Of a stretch of DNA of 8,556 bases, positions 5,556 through 8,556 are shown piece after piece. The position numbers were made by a program, and so were the translations under genes. The first letter of the stretch is position 1; each line of letters starts with the position of its first letter. The stretch lies in the NCBI GenBank assembly GCA_031261125.1, contig JAISJZ010000298.1, positions 1 to 8,556 on the forward strand, written 5' to 3'. Origin of the DNA: Planctomycetaceae bacterium (lineage in GTDB: Bacteria; Planctomycetota; Planctomycetia; Pirellulales; Thermoguttaceae). Under the pieces are notes generated by a model. The model did not search any database. It saw only the letters and a program-made list of their open reading frames with translations, and had not been told where the DNA came from.

Positions 5556-6104
5556 ATGCAGCGGCGTAATTTTTTACAAACCACGGCACGTTGTACCGTA
5601 GCGGCAGGACTGCTTGGTACCGCCGGCGTTTTGGCGGCAAAAAAGAAGGCGGTTGCCGGAGCGTCCGTTTGGCAAATCGACCCTGAAAAATGTATCGGCT
5701 GCGGTGCGTGTGCGTACCGCTGCGTCAATACGGTTTCCGCCGTCAAGTGTTTTCATAACTTCAAGATGTGCGGCTATTGCGATTTATGCACCGGCTTTTT
5801 CGACCCGCAGCCGTTAGCCCGAAACGCCGGTGCCGAAAACCAACTGTGTCCGACTAATGCGATTTCCCGCCGCGATGTCGAGACACCGTACTTTGAGTAC
5901 CAAATCGACAAAGAATTATGTATCGGCTGCGGTAAATGCGTTGACGGCTGTTTCTCTTTGGGCAATGGTTCACTCTTTTTGCAGATTGACCAATCGCGGT
6001 GCAAGCAGTGCAACCAATGTGCGATTGCACTGTATTGTCCGTCCAAGGCAATTCAAAAAATCTCTGCCGAACAAGGGTATTTGTTTAAGGCAACTGAATC
6101 CTGA
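5556..6104 (+). CDS. Tat-exported ferredoxin with four predicted [4Fe-4S] clusters
   Basis: This 182-residue electron carrier is predicted to act outside the cytoplasmic membrane. The N-terminus MQRRNFLQ, followed by a hydrophobic run at 13-28, is a twin-arginine signal; AGA at 34-36 is a plausible cleavage site. Cys residues form two dicluster units. In the first, 46/49/52 probably pair with 98 (CP), and 72/75/78 with 56. In the second, 122/125/128 pair with 161 (CP), and 149/152/155 with 132. This assignment follows standard 2[4Fe-4S] ferredoxin topology. Cys65 is extra. Pre-folded clusters are the usual reason for Tat export. The partner redox enzyme is not in this window. The ATG at 5556 has no Shine-Dalgarno site but gives the correct Tat signal start. 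The comM-like gene follows after 8 bp, and the upstream operon diverges. Confidence 0.9.
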   Translation: MQRRNFLQTTARCTVAAGLLGTAGVLAAKKKAVAGASVWQIDPEKCIGCGACAYRCVNTVSAVKCFHNFKMCGYCDLCTGFFDPQPLARNAGAENQLCPTNAISRRDVETPYFEYQIDKELCIGCGKCVDGCFSLGNGSLFLQIDQSRCKQCNQCAIALYCPSKAIQKISAEQGYLFKATES

Positions 6105-6112
6105 ATCCCGCA

Positions 6113-7645
6113 ATGCTTGTCAAACTCAAAACATTTTCTCTGCTCGGCATCGAAGCGATGCCGGTCGAAGTCGAGGTGGATTGTTCCGACTTCGGCGTAC
6201 CGAAGATCATTCTCGTTGGACTGCCGGAAACGGTTGTGAGAGAATCAACGTACCGCATCGAACGCGCCATTGAAAACTCCGGCTTCTATAATCCGCTGCA
6301 CCGCGTCGTCATCAACCTTGCCCCTGCCGATTTACCGAAACACGCCGCTTCGTTCGACCTGCCGATTTCACTGTGCCTGCTCGCGGGCAGCGGACAAATT
6401 CCTTCAGCCGTCCTCGATAATTACGCCGTTGTCGGTGAACTTGCCCTCGACGGTTCTATGCGTCCGATAAAAGGGGCGTTGTCAATGGCATTGAAAGCCC
6501 GTGAAATAGGCATCAAAAATTTTCTCGTTCCTGCCGACAACGGCAACGAAGCCGCCGTTGTCAGCGGAATTAATGTTTATCCTGTTGTATCTCTGGGCGA
6601 TGCGGTCAGTTTTCTCCTCAATGAAAAGCCAATCGAACCGCTGCCGTCCGTCGATGTTTCCGTGTTTGAACATCTCACGGAGTACGAAACGGATTTTGCA
6701 GATGTCCGCGGACAGGAATCGGCAAAGCGGGCAATGACCGTTGCGGCAGCGGGCGGACATAATATGCTGATGATTGGTCCGCCGGGGACAGGTAAAACGA
6801 TGCTGGCAAAACGGTTCGGAACCGTGCTGCCGAAGTTGTCCTTGGGCGAATCGCTGGAAACGACGCGGGTCTTTTCGGCATTGGGCTATCTGAAAGACAA
6901 ACCGCTGGTTGCCCGGCGGCCGTTCCGTGAACCGCACCATTCGATTAGCGAAGCGGGACTTGTCGGCGGCGGCAGTCCGCCGAAGCCGGGAGAAATTTCG
7001 CTTGCCCATAACGGCGTGCTGTTTCTCGATGAATTGCCGGAGTTTAACCGCTCAACGTTGGAAGTTCTCCGGCAGCCGTTGGAAGACGGGACTGTAACGA
7101 TTTCGCGGGTGGCGCAAACGAGTACATTTCCGGCAAATTTTATTTTGATAGCGGCGTTAAATCCGTGTCCGTGCGGCTACCGGAACGACCCGCGGCGGCA
7201 GTGCCGATGTACGCCGCAGCAAGTTGAGCGGTACATCAACCGCATCAGCGGACCGCTTCTCGACCGGATTGACATCCATATCGAAGTTCCGCCGGTGGAT
7301 TATCAGGAGTTGTCGAATAAGAAGCCCGGAACGTCGAGTGAAGAAATCCGCAAACAAGTTTTAGCGGCAAGAGACATTCAAACACAGCGGTTCATAAAGA
7401 GCAAGACGCGGTACAATGCCGATATGCCGCACCGGCAAGTGGTTCAGTTCTGCAAGTTGAACGAGCAAGGGCATTTGGTTTTGAAGACGGCAATGGAGGA
7501 CTTCGGGCTGTCCGCAAGGGCGCACGACAAGATTCTGCGGATTGCCCGAACAATAGCAGACCTGGAAAATTGTGCCGACATATCGCCGATGCACTTGTTT
7601 GAGGCGATAACGCACCGGACGCTTGACCGGAAACTTTGGACGTAA
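6113..7645 (+). CDS. comM: YifB/ComM family AAA+ ATPase (Mg-chelatase-like)
   Basis: At 510 residues it matches the usual full length of YifB/ComM proteins. The N-terminal domain (about 1-170) starts in the typical way (LLGIEAMPVEVEVDCSDFG, then VGLPET at 35-40). The AAA+ core has Walker A GPPGTGKT (222-229), Walker B GVLFLDELPEF (301-311) and sensor-1 ALNPCPCG (348-355). A CRC at 364-366 gives the four conserved cysteines of the family. SGPLLDRIDIHIEV follows (379-392), then the C-terminal lid with ARAHDKILRIARTIADL (469-483). ComM in naturally competent bacteria is a hexameric helicase that drives branch migration during uptake of homologous DNA. Many non-competent bacteria also carry it, so competence is not implied. 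It starts 8 bp after the ferredoxin stop, without a Shine-Dalgarno site, so it probably depends on the upstream transcript. All key motifs are present. Confidence 0.95.
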   Translation: MLVKLKTFSLLGIEAMPVEVEVDCSDFGVPKIILVGLPETVVRESTYRIERAIENSGFYNPLHRVVINLAPADLPKHAASFDLPISLCLLAGSGQIPSAVLDNYAVVGELALDGSMRPIKGALSMALKAREIGIKNFLVPADNGNEAAVVSGINVYPVVSLGDAVSFLLNEKPIEPLPSVDVSVFEHLTEYETDFADVRGQESAKRAMTVAAAGGHNMLMIGPPGTGKTMLAKRFGTVLPKLSLGESLETTRVFSALGYLKDKPLVARRPFREPHHSISEAGLVGGGSPPKPGEISLAHNGVLFLDELPEFNRSTLEVLRQPLEDGTVTISRVAQTSTFPANFILIAALNPCPCGYRNDPRRQCRCTPQQVERYINRISGPLLDRIDIHIEVPPVDYQELSNKKPGTSSEEIRKQVLAARDIQTQRFIKSKTRYNADMPHRQVVQFCKLNEQGHLVLKTAMEDFGLSARAHDKILRIARTIADLENCADISPMHLFEAITHRTLDRKLWT

Positions 7646-7680
7646 TTTTTTTCTTTTTTGTCCGGTATTTATAGTATAAT
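7646..7680 (+). promoter_or_regulatory. Promoter of the glycosyltransferase gene with perfect -10 box
   Basis: TATAAT (7675-7680) is a perfect -10 box about 40 nt before the ATG at 7720. A recognisable -35 at standard spacing is absent. Instead a T-rich tract (T7-C-T6, 7646-7659) covers that position. TTGTCC at 7658-7663 resembles a -35 but lies only 11 bp away. The glycosyltransferase gene therefore probably has its own promoter, separate from the ferredoxin-comM transcript. Confidence 0.5.
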
Positions 7681-7707
7681 GGCTCAAAGCGTGTTTTCCT
7701 TTTACGC

Positions 7708-7713
7708 AGGAGA
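7708..7713 (+). promoter_or_regulatory. Shine-Dalgarno site of the glycosyltransferase gene
   Basis: AGGAGA lies 6 nt before the ATG at 7720. It is the strongest ribosome binding site in the window and fixes this start. It contrasts with the ferredoxin, comM-like and 84-residue genes, which lack one. Confidence 0.7.
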
Positions 7714-7719
7714 GTATCA

Positions 7720-8556
7720 ATGCAACTGTCCCTCGTCATTCCCGTTTTCAACGAAGAAGAAAGTTTAACGCAACTTCACCGTGAGATTTGCGAAGTTGCC
7801 GGGACAAACCATTACGAACTTGAAATCGTGTTTATCGACGACGGTTCCCAAGACCGAAGTTGGGAAATCATCGAATCGCTTGCAAAACAGGACAAACGCA
7901 TCCGCGGCATCCGGTTCCGGCGCAACTTCGGCAAAGCCGCCGCATTGAACGCCGGTTTTGAGGCGGCAAAGGGCGAAATTGTAATGACGCTTGATGCCGA
8001 CTTGCAGGATGACCCGCACGAAATTCCCGAATTTTTGACGATGATGGGAACCAGTTTGGACGTTGTCAGCGGTTGGAAACAGGTCCGGCACGACCCGTGG
8101 CACAAAGTCATTCCGTCCCGGTTTTTCAACGCAATGGTCAGTTATATGACCGGCGTGAAACTGCACGACCACAACTGCGGTATGAAATGCTACCGCCGGG
8201 AAATTTTCAACGAAATCACACTTTACGGCGAATTGCACCGTTTTGTACCCGTTCTTGCTGCTGCCCGCGGATACCGGGTCGGCGAAAAAGTCGTTGCTCA
8301 CCGCGCCCGCCGGTTCGGTCGTTCCAAATATGGTTTCACCAGGTTCGTCAAGGGGTTCCTCGATTTGTTCACGGTTTGGTTTTTGACCGGCTATGGGCAA
8401 CGACCGCAGCACTTGATGGGAACCGTCGGCTTAATGGCTATGGGGACCGGCGTTATTCTGCTGACGTACCTTGCCGCAATATGGGGAATTTCCCGCTTGG
8501 ATTTTGAACTGCTGTCGTGTATCGGTTTGGACAAACCGGTGAACATCGGACATCGA
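7720..8556 (+). CDS. GT2 glycosyltransferase, polyprenyl-phosphate sugar transferase type (3' truncated)
   Basis: The frame runs open for 279 codons to the right edge, so the C-terminus is missing. A GT-A fold of family GT2 covers about 1-215: LSLVIPVFNEEESL at the start, DDGS (40-43), the metal- and nucleotide-sugar-binding DAD (92-94) followed by QDDP (96-99), HDHNCGMKCYRREI (149-162), and RFGRSKYG (198-205). A first membrane helix lies at about 232-256; relatives usually have a second one beyond the cut. This architecture matches GtrB/ArnC/DPM1-like enzymes. They transfer a sugar from a nucleotide donor to polyprenyl phosphate on the cytoplasmic face, for later use in cell-envelope glycans or protein glycosylation. 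The sugar cannot be read from the sequence. A perfect TATAAT box and a strong ribosome binding site precede the gene. The long opposite-strand frame at 7765-8412 is a shadow of this gene. Confidence 0.92.
   Translation, partial: MQLSLVIPVFNEEESLTQLHREICEVAGTNHYELEIVFIDDGSQDRSWEIIESLAKQDKRIRGIRFRRNFGKAAALNAGFEAAKGEIVMTLDADLQDDPHEIPEFLTMMGTSLDVVSGWKQVRHDPWHKVIPSRFFNAMVSYMTGVKLHDHNCGMKCYRREIFNEITLYGELHRFVPVLAAARGYRVGEKVVAHRARRFGRSKYGFTRFVKGFLDLFTVWFLTGYGQRPQHLMGTVGLMAMGTGVILLTYLAAIWGISRLDFELLSCIGLDKPVNIGHR

Noticed and set aside
6482..7009. A 175-codon minus-strand frame within the comM-like gene.
   Set aside because: It is antisense to the AAA+ core including Walker A and has an Arg/Cys/Phe-rich composition without motifs.
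7646..7660. A T-rich tract directly after the comM-like stop, considered as an intrinsic terminator tail.
   Set aside because: I could find no stable hairpin just upstream. The tract is better placed as part of the promoter of the next gene, though a weak terminator cannot be excluded.
7765..8412. A 215-codon minus-strand frame near the right edge.
   Set aside because: It is the antisense shadow of the GT2 glycosyltransferase, whose DAD, QDDP and SKYG motifs and ribosome binding site are clear on the plus strand.

Overview
The window comes from a bacterial chromosome of roughly balanced base composition. It carries seven protein genes that I can support; the first and last are cut by the window edges. 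Nothing here is diagnostic for taxonomy. A cytosolic FHA-GAF-PP2C phosphatase, GCGGGG-type palindromes between genes, several starts without Shine-Dalgarno sites and a Tat-exported polyferredoxin together look most like a planctomycete or a relative in the PVC group. That is an inference from gene style, not a demonstrated assignment. I see no rRNA, tRNA, CRISPR array, insertion sequence or prophage gene.

Layout. (1) Positions 1-92 hold the last 29 codons of an unidentified plus-strand gene, followed by a perfect 10-bp hairpin that separates it from a convergent gene. (2) Positions 129-2021, minus strand, encode a 630-residue protein that is almost entirely coiled coil. (3) Positions 2022-2192 form a divergent intergenic region with a convincing sigma-70-type promoter on the plus strand. 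Two GC-rich hairpins follow it in the predicted leader of a small 84-residue gene (2193-2447). (4) Positions 2488-5442, minus strand, hold a likely two-gene operon: a helical-repeat (TPR-like) protein first, then an FHA-GAF-PP2C phosphatase 36 bp downstream. The phosphatase converges on the 84-residue gene, with an inverted repeat over the junction. (5) Positions 5443-5555 form a second divergent region. Overlapping promoter-like sites lie in and around a 13-bp perfect inverted repeat. (6) Positions 5556-7645, plus strand, hold a Tat-exported four-cluster ferredoxin gene and, 8 bp later, a full-length YifB/ComM AAA+ ATPase gene. (7) After a promoter with a perfect TATAAT box and a good ribosome binding site comes a GT2 glycosyltransferase of the polyprenyl-phosphate sugar transferase type (7720 onward), cut at its C-terminal membrane part.

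How the genes may work together. The phosphatase probably reads phosphothreonine through its FHA domain and a small-molecule or redox cue through its GAF domain, and then dephosphorylates a protein partner. The co-transcribed helical-repeat protein is a plausible scaffold or partner. The ferredoxin and ComM-like genes look co-transcribed but have no obvious shared function. No complete, clearly new system is visible. The points most worth following are the double-hairpin leader of the small gene, the four-cluster exported ferredoxin, the phosphatase/helical-repeat pair, and the coiled-coil protein with its one non-heptad segment.
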